From contig WVZY01000075.1 in the NCBI GenBank assembly GCA_011772205.1, positions 1 to 33,246 of the forward strand: a DNA stretch of 33,246 bases, read 5' to 3'. Position numbers and translations under genes: made by a program. A model generated the notes under the pieces. It worked only from the letters and a program-made list of their open reading frames with translations. It was not told where the DNA came from and did not search any database. Below are positions 1-8,095 of the stretch, piece by piece; positions within the stretch are counted from its first letter, which is position 1; the number at the start of each line of letters is the position of its first letter. This DNA comes from Candidatus Latescibacterota bacterium. GTDB taxonomy: Bacteria > Krumholzibacteriota > Krumholzibacteriia > WVZY01.

Positions 1-19
1 CTCCGATATAACGTTCCAT
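1..19 (-). CDS. 5' end of a gene running off the left edge
   Basis: An ATG on the minus strand at 19-17 opens a frame reading M-E-R-Y-I-G before the window ends. A perfect AAAGGAG ribosome binding site lies at 33-27, seven bases upstream, which is the main reason to believe the start. Only six codons are visible, so no product can be named. It is divergent from the lipoprotein gene starting at 345. Confidence 0.45.
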
Positions 20-150
20 GGCGGTTCTCCTTTCTGGAAGAAGTGTTTTTTTCTGTCAAAACGAGTATCTTCTCCCAGTGGGAGGCCGCCAAATGTGTTC
101 TTCTCGATAAGACTCTATTTTGCGTTTGGGACGTGTCTTTCATATGATAC

Positions 151-220
151 CTTCGCTCGGCTGGCGGCCTTCGATGGTTGGTTCTCTTATTGGCAGGCTC
201 CGCGCAATGGTTCGTCATCC
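151..220 (-). repeat. Diverged copy of a composite extragenic repeat
   Basis: The 325-base gap 20-344 holds no gene I can support. Inside it, 151-162 (CTTCGCTCGGCT) is the exact reverse complement of 22729-22740. Also, 197-217 is an exact 21-base reverse complement of 22636-22656, inside the second tandem unit of the array near 22.6 kb. The two blocks keep the same order, and nearly the same spacing (46 versus 40 bases) as their counterparts around the third unit. This is therefore a second, degraded copy of one composite element in opposite orientation. It behaves like a dispersed REP/BIME-type intergenic element; no transposase is near. Confidence 0.7.
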
Positions 221-344
221 TCATCACGTAGCAATCCAGAGCGAAGCAGGTTCAGGATTGTCCGCAACGCTTGTATCTGTCATGATTCATGCTTTCCTTT
301 GGATTATCGGATAGGCGTTCATGGCTGCCCGAGGAGGGACGATT

Positions 345-1232
345 ATGCGGAAAATCCTATATCCTTTTAATTTCATAGTACTTGCATGCCTTATGATCCT
401 TCTCTCGTCCTGCAGCTCCGATGATCCCACAGCTCCCGGCGGGAGGCAACCTGGCGATCGTGCAATCGTGGTCGATCACAATTGCACGAACCTCTCGCTC
501 ATACCCGAGCAGGCGATTATAAGTGCCAAGACAAATCTCCACATCGCGTACGGACACACCTCTCATGGGAGCCAACTGATAACGGGCATGAGTGGACTAA
601 TAGATTTTAAAGGTGTTCTTTACTCGTTCAACAACGGGGGAACGGACAGCTGCCTCGATGTTAGAGATCGCCCATTCTCCGGCGCATCCGATCTCGGTTA
701 CCCGGACAGAACGGCTTGGGAAGCCGCTACGCGGCAATATCTGGACGCCAACCCGGACATCAATGTCATCATCTGGTCCTGGTGCGGTCAGGTTAGCCCT
801 GCCAGTGAAGCAGATATCAATACGTACCTCACCCTCATGAGCGGCCTCGAAGCCGATTACCCCGATGTCCTGTTCGTCTACATGACCGGGCACCTCGATG
901 GAACCGGATTGGGCGGCAACCTCCATCTTCGCAACGAACAAATAAGAGATTATTGCAGGGTCAATAACAAGGTCCTCTATGATTTTGCCGATATCGAGAC
1001 CTATGATCCGGACGGCACGTACTTCGGCGATAAAATTCCGAACGACAACTGCGATTACGATACGGATGGAAACGGAACCAGAGATGGTAACTGGGCAATA
1101 GAGTGGCAGGACGCGCACCCCGGTGAGTGGTACGACTGTATTTCGGCGCACAGCCAGCCGTTGAACGCAAATCTCAAGGCCTATGCCGCGTGGTGGTTGT
1201 GGGCGCGGCTCGCCGGTTGGTCGGGTTCGTAG
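345..1232 (+). CDS. Exported lipoprotein, possible SGNH-hydrolase-like fold
   Basis: This 295-residue protein begins with a lipoprotein signal: positive N-terminus, hydrophobic core, and lipobox L-S-S-C with the acylated cysteine at residue 23, followed by S-S-D-D. The start at 345 is chosen over an in-frame ATG at 321 because GAGGAGG (331-337) is correctly spaced and the signal peptide begins there. The mature part has a Ser/His-rich motif near its front (YGHTSHGSQL), a central N-V-I-I-W-S-W strand, a T-G-H-L-D-G loop, and a C-terminal S-A-H-S-Q-P-L-N followed by a Trp-rich helix. That order (Ser block early, His block last) resembles SGNH hydrolases, but the canonical GDS motif is missing, so the enzyme call is inference. 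Family not recognised. It precedes the LolA-like gene by about 100 bases. Confidence 0.75.
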   Translation: MRKILYPFNFIVLACLMILLSSCSSDDPTAPGGRQPGDRAIVVDHNCTNLSLIPEQAIISAKTNLHIAYGHTSHGSQLITGMSGLIDFKGVLYSFNNGGTDSCLDVRDRPFSGASDLGYPDRTAWEAATRQYLDANPDINVIIWSWCGQVSPASEADINTYLTLMSGLEADYPDVLFVYMTGHLDGTGLGGNLHLRNEQIRDYCRVNNKVLYDFADIETYDPDGTYFGDKIPNDNCDYDTDGNGTRDGNWAIEWQDAHPGEWYDCISAHSQPLNANLKAYAAWWLWARLAGWSGS

Positions 1233-1334
1233 GTCTTCACTCGAAGTCGCCCAACAGAAGCCGTAGCTACAAGATGAGTGCCGTTGGAACTATCTGCTGA
1301 TGTTTTGAGCGAAGGCAATGAAAGGAGCCTGGGA

Positions 1335-2138
1335 ATGGTCACCAAAAACACCCATCTCGCAATCAAGCTGATGGTCGTTGCAGCAGCAAGCCTGGCGCTG
1401 GGTGCAGGCCTTACCGTTGCAGACAACTGGCAGAATATACTCGAGAAAACAAAAGCGAAGTACGCCAACTATGAAAACGAAATTCAGGACATGATCACTT
1501 TGCAGGAAATTCAGATGATGACACCGGGGCGGGTGCTGACGGCTGACTCCAAGATGTTCAAAAAGGGTGAGAAATTCCGGATGGAGAGCGTGGTGGAGAT
1601 GCCGGAGATGCCCAAGGAAATGGGGGGCATGAGGACCGTCGTGATCAATGACGGCAAAGCGACGTGGATGATTTCATCCATTCTGGGCAAACAGAAACTG
1701 AGCGGTGAAGAGGAAGCACAATACCAGACGGAGGGCGACTGGTGGGGATTTCTCACTGAGAAGGCCAAGCTCATCGGAAGCGAACGAATCGATTCGCGCA
1801 CGTGTCATGTAGTGGAGATCGAAGAAGGGAGGGGGGTCCCGTATTCCAAGATCTGGATCGATGAGAAGCATCTCGTTCTGGTACGAGCAAACAGCAAGGG
1901 CCCCCAAGGACAACACATTCAAATGGATTTTTCGGACTTCAGAAAAATAGGCAGTGGCTGGGAGATTCCGTACAAGACGGACGTGTATATGGACGGGGAT
2001 CTCATCTCCACCGTCCTCGTCAAAGCGATCGAGATCAACAAAGGGCTTTCCGATGAGCTGTTCGATCCCGAAAACGCGGACGTCGAAGGACCCAGTATGC
2101 AAGATATGATGAGGATGATGCAGGAACAGAATCAATAG
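1335..2138 (+). CDS. LolA-like outer-membrane lipoprotein-sorting family protein
   Basis: A 267-residue exported protein. The start at 1335 has AAAGGAG at 1321-1327 and gives a clean signal peptide (K-rich start, hydrophobic A/L/V core, cleavage near GLTVA-DN). The mature protein begins with the helix typical of LolA/LolB-fold proteins (WQNILEKTKAKYANYE), followed by alternating strands on extracellular-style motifs: KMFKKGEKFRMES, VVINDGKATWMISS, KIWIDEKHLVLVR, QMDFSDFRKIG. Its end is Met/Gln-rich. Proteins of this fold bind lipid or lipoprotein in the periplasm. This one resembles the stand-alone LolA-like proteins that read out or carry hydrophobic ligands rather than the LolA of the Lol pathway; no LolB or LolCDE is near. 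Function beyond the fold is inference. Confidence 0.75.
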   Translation: MVTKNTHLAIKLMVVAAASLALGAGLTVADNWQNILEKTKAKYANYENEIQDMITLQEIQMMTPGRVLTADSKMFKKGEKFRMESVVEMPEMPKEMGGMRTVVINDGKATWMISSILGKQKLSGEEEAQYQTEGDWWGFLTEKAKLIGSERIDSRTCHVVEIEEGRGVPYSKIWIDEKHLVLVRANSKGPQGQHIQMDFSDFRKIGSGWEIPYKTDVYMDGDLISTVLVKAIEINKGLSDELFDPENADVEGPSMQDMMRMMQEQNQ

Positions 2139-2163
2139 ATCGAGCCGCGAAACGGATCTTTTT
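2138..2163 (+). terminator. Possible imperfect rho-independent terminator
   Basis: Right after the LolA-like stop, an imperfect hairpin (GATC...CCG, loop CGAAA, CGG-ATC with a three-base bulge) is followed by five T at 2159-2163. The short, bulged stem makes this a weak call. Confidence 0.35.
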
Positions 2164-2617
2164 GGAGGATTTTCTTCGAAATTTCAGGTTTTTCATAGGC
2201 TCCCCTCTCGTTCGCGCACAGATCGGGGCTCTTGAGCTCAAGTCCCGCAATGTCTCATATTGCCTGTGCATCCCCCCCATTACAAGGCATAACTCTTTGC
2301 TATAAAAGGCAGTTCCAGCTCTCTGGTAAATCCCGCCCAAGCAGCTGAGAAAAAATGCAACCAGGGCGATCATTGAGCGTTCTCCATTATGCCTTATCGT
2401 TCCTTTAAGTGCTTAATATTACTGGATTTGGAACGGCATATGGATTGCGAATAAATGCGCCGGGTGAAATGTCGAATGACTTTAAAACAAAAGCAAATGC
2501 GCCAATCACAAGAGACGATGGAACCAGATGTAGGGGAGCCTCAAGTGGGTGTGGGGATTGTGATTCGGCGTGATGGGGAGAACATCTAAATCTGCAGCCT
2601 TGACAGGAGGGGTACCG
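2164..2617. other. Long intergenic leader before the PilY1-like gene
   Basis: About 450 bases without a supported gene. It contains a perfect 12-base palindrome CTTGAGCTCAAG at 2231-2242 and the sigma-54-like element listed separately. I see no RNA gene or riboswitch core. The rest is probably the untranslated leader of the downstream pilY1-like operon. Confidence 0.5.
2434..2449 (+). promoter_or_regulatory. Sigma-54-like promoter element
   Basis: CGGCATATGGATTGCG carries GG at 2435-2436 and GC at 2447-2448 with exactly ten bases between them, the spacing required by RpoN, and matches most of the TGGCAy-N5-TTGC consensus (first T replaced by C). Transcription would start near 2460 and read into the PilY1-like gene. 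Pilus genes are often RpoN-dependent, which makes it plausible, but one such match can arise by chance. Confidence 0.3.
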
Positions 2618-5338
2618 ATGGCGGCATGCAAGATTTTACGCAAGCGGTCAGGCCTCATTTCCATACTGATGTGCCTGGCTGTTGCTTTCTCGTTTGGTCA
2701 ACTCTACGCGCAAGAGGAGTGCGATATTCCTCTGTTCCTCCAGATAACCGGTGCAAAGGGTAACGTGCTGTTTATCTTTGACAGCTCAGGCAGCATGACA
2801 TCGATCATCTATCACGAAGACTACGAAGGGAGGACGACGTATACAGGGACGTTTGCTGAAAAGACAGACTATAACGTCTCCAGCCCCGGATACTATTCAC
2901 CGGCCGATTTTAACACAGCTTGGGATACCATTCCAGAAGCCTACCTGGTACCGAGTGAAAAGGGGCAATCCAGCCGGTATAAGGGCAACTACTTGAACTG
3001 GGTATACTATCACGCCACCGACGAGCAGCGGGCTTCGATTCCGGCCATCACCCGAGTGGAGGTCGCAAAAGCAGTGTTCAGCGGCATCGTGCAGGAGAAT
3101 CCCGACATTCGTTTCGGCGTAATGAAGTTCAATAATGACGTAGGGGGGCTGTTGATCTCCCCTGTTGGTACACCCGAAAATGTGATTATCAGCGATGTGG
3201 AAGCCATCACAGCGGGTGGATGGACACCTCTGGCGGAAACAATGGTGGATGCGCTCGAGTATCTCCAGACAACCGGAGCCAATGCGCCGATCGAGTACTA
3301 CTGCCAGAAAACTTTCGTCATCGTCCTGACAGACGGATACCCAACTCAGGACCTGAACATTCCCGCTTACATTGGCGACTATGACGGTGATGGCGACGAT
3401 CCCGGCACATGCGAGAGCATCGGGGCCGAGGAGTCCAACTCGTCGAACTGCTCCGACTACCTCGACGATGTGGCCGCGTACCTGTTCGATGTGGATCTCC
3501 GATCGGATCTAGAAGGACAGCAAAACGCGCTCACCTATACCGTCGGCTTTGGTATCGACATGCCGCTGCTGCAGCAAGCCGCGGACAACGGAGGAGGTCT
3601 CTACTTTACGGCCAACAATGCGATGCAGCTTCAGGCCTCGCTTGCCGATATTCTTGGCGACATCCTGGGCCAGATATCCGCCGGCTCTTCCGTTGCGGTG
3701 GTTTCAGCAGAGAACTCCGAGGAAAGCCAACTTTACCGCGCCAAATTCGTGCCCGGGACATGGTGGGGATATCTCGAGGCTTTCGAGCTGCCATACAGTG
3801 AGTTTTCGTCACCGGTGTGGGAAGCCGGGAAACTCCTGCAGGATCGCGATCCTTCCACAAGAACCGTTTTAACAGCCCTGGACGGCCAGCTCCTCGACTT
3901 CACCACCGCCAACACAGGTACCTTGATGCCTTTCTTGAACACGGCTTCCTCGGACACAGCCAGTGAAATCATCACTTACACTCGAGGAACGGATATCGAT
4001 GGTTATAGAAACCGAGGTAACTGGCCTCTTGGAGATATCATTGAATCCTCTCCCGTTATTGTCGGCCCTCCCAAGGATTTCAAACTCTATCTGGATTACA
4101 TGGATTTCAGGGCGGCCCAATCATCCCGGGAGCCTGTGCTATACGTTGGGGCAAACGACGGCATGCTGCACTGTTTCAGAGCCTCCGACGGTTATGAATT
4201 GTGGGCTTTCATCCCGCAAGGCAACCTGGGCAAACTCAAAAACACCTTGGATCCTGGGTACTGTCACAAGTTTCTCATGAACGGCACGCCTCGAATTGCT
4301 GATGTGCATATAGGAGGGAGCTGGAAAACAGTCCTTCTCTGCGGCCAAGGCCAAGGCGGCGATAGTTATTTCGCCATGGATGTCACCGATCCCAACTCCC
4401 CCAGCCTTCTGTTTGACATTTCCTTCCCAACGATCTTCGAATCGTACGCTACACCTACAATCGCACGCGTGCCGAGTCTGGACAAATTCGTCGCCTTTAT
4501 TAGCTCAGGCCCCGACCGAGTCACCGGAGAGGCCCACCTGCTTGCTTTGGATCTCATCGATGGCTCGGTTCTGTGGTCCGACGTTCTCAGCGTTTCCGCA
4601 GATGTAAATATGGCGACCAGCGCGGTAGCCATCGACTTGGACTTCGACGACTACGACGATCTGCTCTACCTGAACGATATGGCCGGGCACCTGTGGAGAA
4701 TCGATCTCACCGCGAGCCCGTTTTCCAAGAGTCTGCTTTTCGAGACCACACAGCCGATTCAGGTAAAACCTGTCTTGACCGTAGACGAGCAGAGCCGCGT
4801 CCTTGTCTACTTCGGTACGGGCAGATACCTCGATTCCGACGACGTTACCGATGCGACGCAACAGAGCTTCTACTGCATCATCGACAACCATTCCGAAACC
4901 ACCGTATCCAAGTGGGATCTCGTAGACCAGACCAGCACGATCAGCGAGATCCCCGACAATAAGCGGGGTTGGTACATGGATCTCGTTCAGGCGCAGGGCG
5001 AAAGAGTAATTAAAACCAGCTCTCTGGCTGGCGGAGTTGTTTACTTCGTTTCTTTCTCACCCAACTCGGCGAATTGCGGCTCGGGAGGATTATCCTGGCT
5101 CAACTCCGTCGATTTTCTGGATGGATCCGCCCCCGATCCGGAACAAGGCGAAGAAAACAACACGACGGATGGACGAACGGAATATCTCGATGAAGGGCTC
5201 GGTTCCAATCCTATCGTTGACTTCGCGAACGAAGAGATCGTCGTTCATTTAAGCGACACGAAGATTTCCACAGTAGATGCGAAAACGGATTTCCAGAGAT
5301 TGATTGTGCGCTCGTGGCGCCAGCTATACAGCCAGTAA
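2618..5338 (+). CDS. pilY1: PilY1-like calcium-binding type IV pilus tip/adhesin protein
   Basis: A 906-residue exported protein. The start at 2618 is preferred over 2570 because AGGAGGGG lies just upstream and a signal peptide follows (cleavage near LYAQ-EE). Residues about 50-330 form a von Willebrand A domain with a complete MIDAS: DSSGS at 55-59, Thr203 in TPLAE and Asp239 in LTDG. The C-terminal half (about 450-880) is the PilY1-type beta-propeller, with YVGANDGMLHCF, LWAFIP, DSYFAMDVTDP and GHLWRIDL. Within it a D-x-D-x-D-x-x-x-D loop (Asp673, 675, 677, 681) matches the calcium loop that lets PilY1 control pilus retraction. An Asp/Gly-rich insert (DYDGDGDDPG) interrupts the VWA domain. 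It sits 12 bases ahead of a small partner gene. No pilins or minor pilins are in the window, so a role in surface attachment is inferred from family membership. Confidence 0.85.
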   Translation: MAACKILRKRSGLISILMCLAVAFSFGQLYAQEECDIPLFLQITGAKGNVLFIFDSSGSMTSIIYHEDYEGRTTYTGTFAEKTDYNVSSPGYYSPADFNTAWDTIPEAYLVPSEKGQSSRYKGNYLNWVYYHATDEQRASIPAITRVEVAKAVFSGIVQENPDIRFGVMKFNNDVGGLLISPVGTPENVIISDVEAITAGGWTPLAETMVDALEYLQTTGANAPIEYYCQKTFVIVLTDGYPTQDLNIPAYIGDYDGDGDDPGTCESIGAEESNSSNCSDYLDDVAAYLFDVDLRSDLEGQQNALTYTVGFGIDMPLLQQAADNGGGLYFTANNAMQLQASLADILGDILGQISAGSSVAVVSAENSEESQLYRAKFVPGTWWGYLEAFELPYSEFSSPVWEAGKLLQDRDPSTRTVLTALDGQLLDFTTANTGTLMPFLNTASSDTASEIITYTRGTDIDGYRNRGNWPLGDIIESSPVIVGPPKDFKLYLDYMDFRAAQSSREPVLYVGANDGMLHCFRASDGYELWAFIPQGNLGKLKNTLDPGYCHKFLMNGTPRIADVHIGGSWKTVLLCGQGQGGDSYFAMDVTDPNSPSLLFDISFPTIFESYATPTIARVPSLDKFVAFISSGPDRVTGEAHLLALDLIDGSVLWSDVLSVSADVNMATSAVAIDLDFDDYDDLLYLNDMAGHLWRIDLTASPFSKSLLFETTQPIQVKPVLTVDEQSRVLVYFGTGRYLDSDDVTDATQQSFYCIIDNHSETTVSKWDLVDQTSTISEIPDNKRGWYMDLVQAQGERVIKTSSLAGGVVYFVSFSPNSANCGSGGLSWLNSVDFLDGSAPDPEQGEENNTTDGRTEYLDEGLGSNPIVDFANEEIVVHLSDTKISTVDAKTDFQRLIVRSWRQLYSQ

Positions 5339-5350
5339 GGAGGGGACAGG

Positions 5351-5812
5351 ATGAACAGACGATTCAAAATATGGTTGGGATTTGCGATTCTGGTGACCAT
5401 TGCCATCTTCCTTGCCGGCCAAAGCTATGGTTTCCGGGATAAAAAGGACTTTGGCTTGGACAAGAAATCCATCAAGAAACCAAAAACGGGTTCTTTCTCG
5501 GTGGCGGGCATGTTCATGGGATCGATCAAAGGCAGAATTACCATTGGCGGAAGAGAGATCCTCATCACCCCGAAAACCAAAGTGTACGTGCCTGGAGAGG
5601 GATTGAAAAGACCCGGCTATTTTGCAAGCGAAGCGTCCCTGTTTGTCTGTGGAACAATGAGCAGAGGCATGCCTGTGGCGACATATGTGGTCGTTCGTCC
5701 GTCCCATTCACAGAAGGGATTCACCAATCGATCACGGAAAGACTCCCCGTATATCATCAGGAAAGGAGCAAATCCAAACACTGGCGAATACGCAGCAGAC
5801 GTACCGAGTTAG
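5351..5812 (+). CDS. Small exported DUF5666-like beta-barrel protein
   Basis: A 153-residue protein directly downstream of the PilY1-like gene (12-base gap, TAAGGAGGGG serving as ribosome binding site), so almost certainly co-transcribed. It has an N-terminal signal (hydrophobic residues 8-24, cleavage around GQSYG). A Lys-rich linker follows, then a strand-rich core of the pattern seen in DUF5666-type domains: GSIKGRITIGGREILITPKT, then VYVPGEG, then ASLFVCGTMSRGMPVATYVVVRP. The tail is basic and low in structure. The assignment to DUF5666 rests on this pattern only. Its position suggests an accessory or chaperone-like role for the adhesin, which is inference. The transcription unit ends at the hairpin at 5907. 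Confidence 0.7.
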   Translation: MNRRFKIWLGFAILVTIAIFLAGQSYGFRDKKDFGLDKKSIKKPKTGSFSVAGMFMGSIKGRITIGGREILITPKTKVYVPGEGLKRPGYFASEASLFVCGTMSRGMPVATYVVVRPSHSQKGFTNRSRKDSPYIIRKGANPNTGEYAADVPS

Positions 5813-5906
5813 TCGTCGGTAACGCTCGATGAACCATCGAACAGCGAGCCCTAAATAGCGCACAGCATATTTACCTCGGCAGATAGAATCTTGGCCCCTC
5901 TAACCG

Positions 5907-5941
5907 GCAAGGCCTCCAGCAGAGCTGGAGGCCTTGCTTTG
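5907..5941 (+). terminator. Rho-independent terminator of the pilY1-like operon
   Basis: A perfect 14-base stem (5907-5920 pairs with 5924-5937) closes a three-base AGA loop and is followed by TTTG. This is the strongest hairpin in the window and lies 94 bases after the small DUF5666-like gene. Confidence 0.85.
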
Positions 5942-6086
5942 TCCGCTGATTAACACCTGCGATCGAACCTCATCTTCTCAACGATCATTGCTTGAATTGT
6001 CGCTCCTGATGGCTCGGTATTTGCAATATTTCTTACGGGAGGAAACACGTCGCAGCGGCTTATCGCTTAATTTTTAAAGAGTTATC

Positions 6087-6848
6087 ATGATCAGAGCCCA
6101 AATATTAGGCATCATCGTCATCTTCTACTGCGCCTTTCATTGGCTCCCGATAGCCCCTCTGCTGCGTTTTGCGGCCATCTCACCCGACCCCTGGGAGGCC
6201 TTCGACGCCATCCTCTCGTTGATCCTATTGGCCGGCGGGATCGCGGCGCTGTGTGACAAGGCCTGGGGGAAGAAATACGTCCGTTTCGGCTCAGCGGCTC
6301 TCATTCTCGCCGGCCTGGTCAACATAGTGATCTCGAGACTCAACGATTCGGCATACGCACTCCTCAAAGCAGAGCTAATAGGGATTCTCCCTCTGCTGAT
6401 CATTCTCCTGGCGAGTTTCGTCACCAAATCTTCTGCTGAAATTCGCGAAGAGCTCTCGCGCAAGGCAAAGACAAAAAGGAATCTCCGGGATCTGGCTTAC
6501 GGGTCCTATCTCTGGGTGGGAGTTTCGATGATCATATTTTGCCTCGCGAGGTTGTTGAGCAACGATCCCCACTGGAAGGATCTCGCCGTTTTAATCGTTG
6601 CCCTGCCGATCCTCTGGTCCGCTCCCGTGATTGCATTGGTTGGAATCATCTCATCGATCCTCGTGTTTCGCGACTGGCGGTTGGACGTCCTCGCATTGCT
6701 TACGATTTCGAGCATTGTGTTATCTTTTGGCGCCGCCCATGAGCTTGTGAGCGATGCCCAATTCTTAACGTTCATCGCCTTGGTTTCCGTGCTCATTCTT
6801 ATATTCTCAGCCCGCTGGTTTGTGATCGGGAGGAGACGTCTCAGATAA
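6087..6848 (+). CDS. Polytopic membrane protein of unknown function
   Basis: A 253-residue, very hydrophobic protein with about eight predicted membrane spans (roughly residues 5-22, 38-56, 66-84, 97-113, 140-157, 167-193, 200-216, 226-243). One basic cytosolic loop lies at about 114-137 (EIREELSRKAKTKRNLRD), and the C-terminus is Arg-rich (IGRRRLR). I do not recognise a family or any catalytic motif. The ribosome binding site is poor (AAAGAG), but the frame is long and hydrophobic in the way a real membrane protein is. It stands alone, between two hairpin terminators, so it is probably a single-gene unit. Confidence 0.7.
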   Translation: MIRAQILGIIVIFYCAFHWLPIAPLLRFAAISPDPWEAFDAILSLILLAGGIAALCDKAWGKKYVRFGSAALILAGLVNIVISRLNDSAYALLKAELIGILPLLIILLASFVTKSSAEIREELSRKAKTKRNLRDLAYGSYLWVGVSMIIFCLARLLSNDPHWKDLAVLIVALPILWSAPVIALVGIISSILVFRDWRLDVLALLTISSIVLSFGAAHELVSDAQFLTFIALVSVLILIFSARWFVIGRRRLR

Positions 6849-6902
6849 TCGAACAGCCTCAGAACTTAAAACGATTCACTCCCTAAAACATCCATTTGTA
6901 AA

Positions 6903-6938
6903 AAATCCCCTGAGCGCATAAATGCACCCAGGGGATTT
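6903..6938. terminator. Bidirectional hairpin terminator
   Basis: AAATCCCCTG (6903-6912) pairs perfectly with CAGGGGATTT (6929-6938), with an inner GCAT/ATGC pair in the loop. Read leftward, the stem is followed by six T (forward A at 6900-6905), so it serves the leftward interrupted gene best. It can also end the rightward membrane-protein gene. Confidence 0.8.
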
Positions 6939-7083
6939 CATTATCCCAGCCGACAACTCCGTAGATTCGCTAACTGCCTCGTGGCAACCCCGAGTTACTG
7001 TCGCCACATAACAGCATGCAAGGCCGAGTTATCGCAAACGTCCGAAAGTACCTCCTTATAAGCCACAAAAAGCGCCCTTGCAA

Positions 7084-7776
7084 TTACTCCTTGTAAAGGC
7101 TCTTGACCGCTCCCCACGACCTCGATTCTACCGGTATCGTCAGGTCGTGTGAGAACGAGGAGAAACACTCCCTGTCCGTCCACATGCCGTCGTAGTCCTC
7201 GTCGGCGAATGCCCAGATGAGAATCCCGCTGCAGCCGCTCTAGACGATGTGCTTGGTGATGGTATCGGAGTAGTTCATACCATCAGCCGTCGGCGTCGAG
7301 ACAACGAGATCCCCAATTGCGTACATGTCGCCCACAACCAGATCACCATCCACATAGACTTGAGGCGCGCGCCATTTTGGTTCCGCTTCGAACACCAGGA
7401 GGATGTTCACATTCGTGGCTGGGGCGTTGTTGAAACCGTCGACAATGACGTTGAAATCATTACCGATGCTGAAGTAGCCGTCGTTTCCGCCGGTCGAAGG
7501 TCGAAATCCGGTTAGGTTCGGTGCTTGATAGATTTCGTAAGCGATGTCGTTCGTTTTCGCCTCAATCAACACTTCTCCTCCCCGATCGCACGTCGGATCA
7601 TAGAGAGGATCCCCGACGGTCACGGTGTAGTAAGTCGAATCGTAGTGGTAAACGCAGTAGGCATCGGTGTACACCATCAAACACGGATCGGGACCAGCGA
7701 GGACAGGAGCAGGAAGCACGAGAAAACACACAAGAGCCATTGAGATCCATGCCAAGAAACACGTTCTGGCATGCAT
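7084..7776 (-). pseudogene. Secreted paralogue interrupted by an in-frame TAG
   Basis: Read leftward from 7776 (AAAGGAGG just upstream), this frame encodes a signal peptide (cleavage near PVLAG) and an exported domain paralogous to the intact protein at 13915-14580. Shared motifs include P-C-L-x-x-Y, a Y-E-[IV]-Y-Q-[AS]-P-N-L-x-G-F block, a V-D-G-F-x-x-A-P segment and a C-terminal W-G-x-x-K-S-L-Y-K. The frame hits TAG at 7242-7240 after 178 residues. Translating onward in the same frame gives a further 51 codons, ending at a natural TAA (7086-7084). That tail matches the paralogue (AFAD, then CFS, then the KSLYK end). The TAG aligns with a Trp codon (TGG) of the paralogue, so one base change explains it. 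Either the protein is truncated, the gene is dying, or the codon is read through. At least seven genes here use TAG as their normal stop, so general recoding is not supported. Confidence 0.75.
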
Positions 7777-8095
7777 CAGGAACCTCCTTTCGAATAACAC
7801 CTTGTGCGCGCATGAAATATGGCCATTTCCTGCTACGCACTTTCCTGCTGCCAGCTAGCTTACTCCCCCTGACAGAATGTGGCTGAGGATGCCGGGAACA
7901 ATGTAAAGAATATTTTACACTAAATTGTCAGAAATTTAAAGCGCAAAAATCAAATGCATGCAGTTACATGGGATTATGATGATTCCAGTGGATGATGATT
8001 TGCAGATATGAAATTGTTGAAACTGCACTTTTCCTGAAATCCATTGCTATCAAAGACGTTATGTCGCCGCCTGGTTTTCGGCAAGTCAACTTATG
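7777..8095. other. AT-rich intergenic region upstream of the interrupted gene
   Basis: About 320 bases with no supported gene. It must hold the promoter for the leftward gene starting at 7776, but I could not place convincing -35/-10 boxes. The notable element is the palindrome at 7902-7919. Confidence 0.4.
7902..7919. promoter_or_regulatory. TyrR-box-like palindrome TGTAAA-N6-TTTACA
   Basis: TGTAAA (7902-7907), a six-base spacer and TTTACA (7914-7919) make a perfect inverted repeat identical to the TyrR box consensus known from gammaproteobacteria. It lies 126 bases upstream of the interrupted secreted-protein gene. Whether this organism has a TyrR-type regulator is unknown, so it is best read as a candidate operator. 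Confidence 0.35.

Noticed and set aside
597-1151. 184-codon minus-strand open frame inside the first lipoprotein gene
   Set aside because: It lies fully antisense to a gene with a strong start and lipobox; its composition looks like a shadow frame.
2035-2373. Minus-strand open frame starting M-I-A-L-V-A-F-F-L-S-C, with GGAG upstream, like a small lipoprotein
   Set aside because: Its last third is antisense to the well-supported LolA-like gene, the body is Arg/Ser-rich without pattern, and no family resemblance is seen.
7240-7242. Genome-wide recoding of TAG as a sense codon
   Set aside because: At least seven other genes in the window end at TAG at sensible lengths (for example at 1232, 2138, 5812, 17673, 18821).
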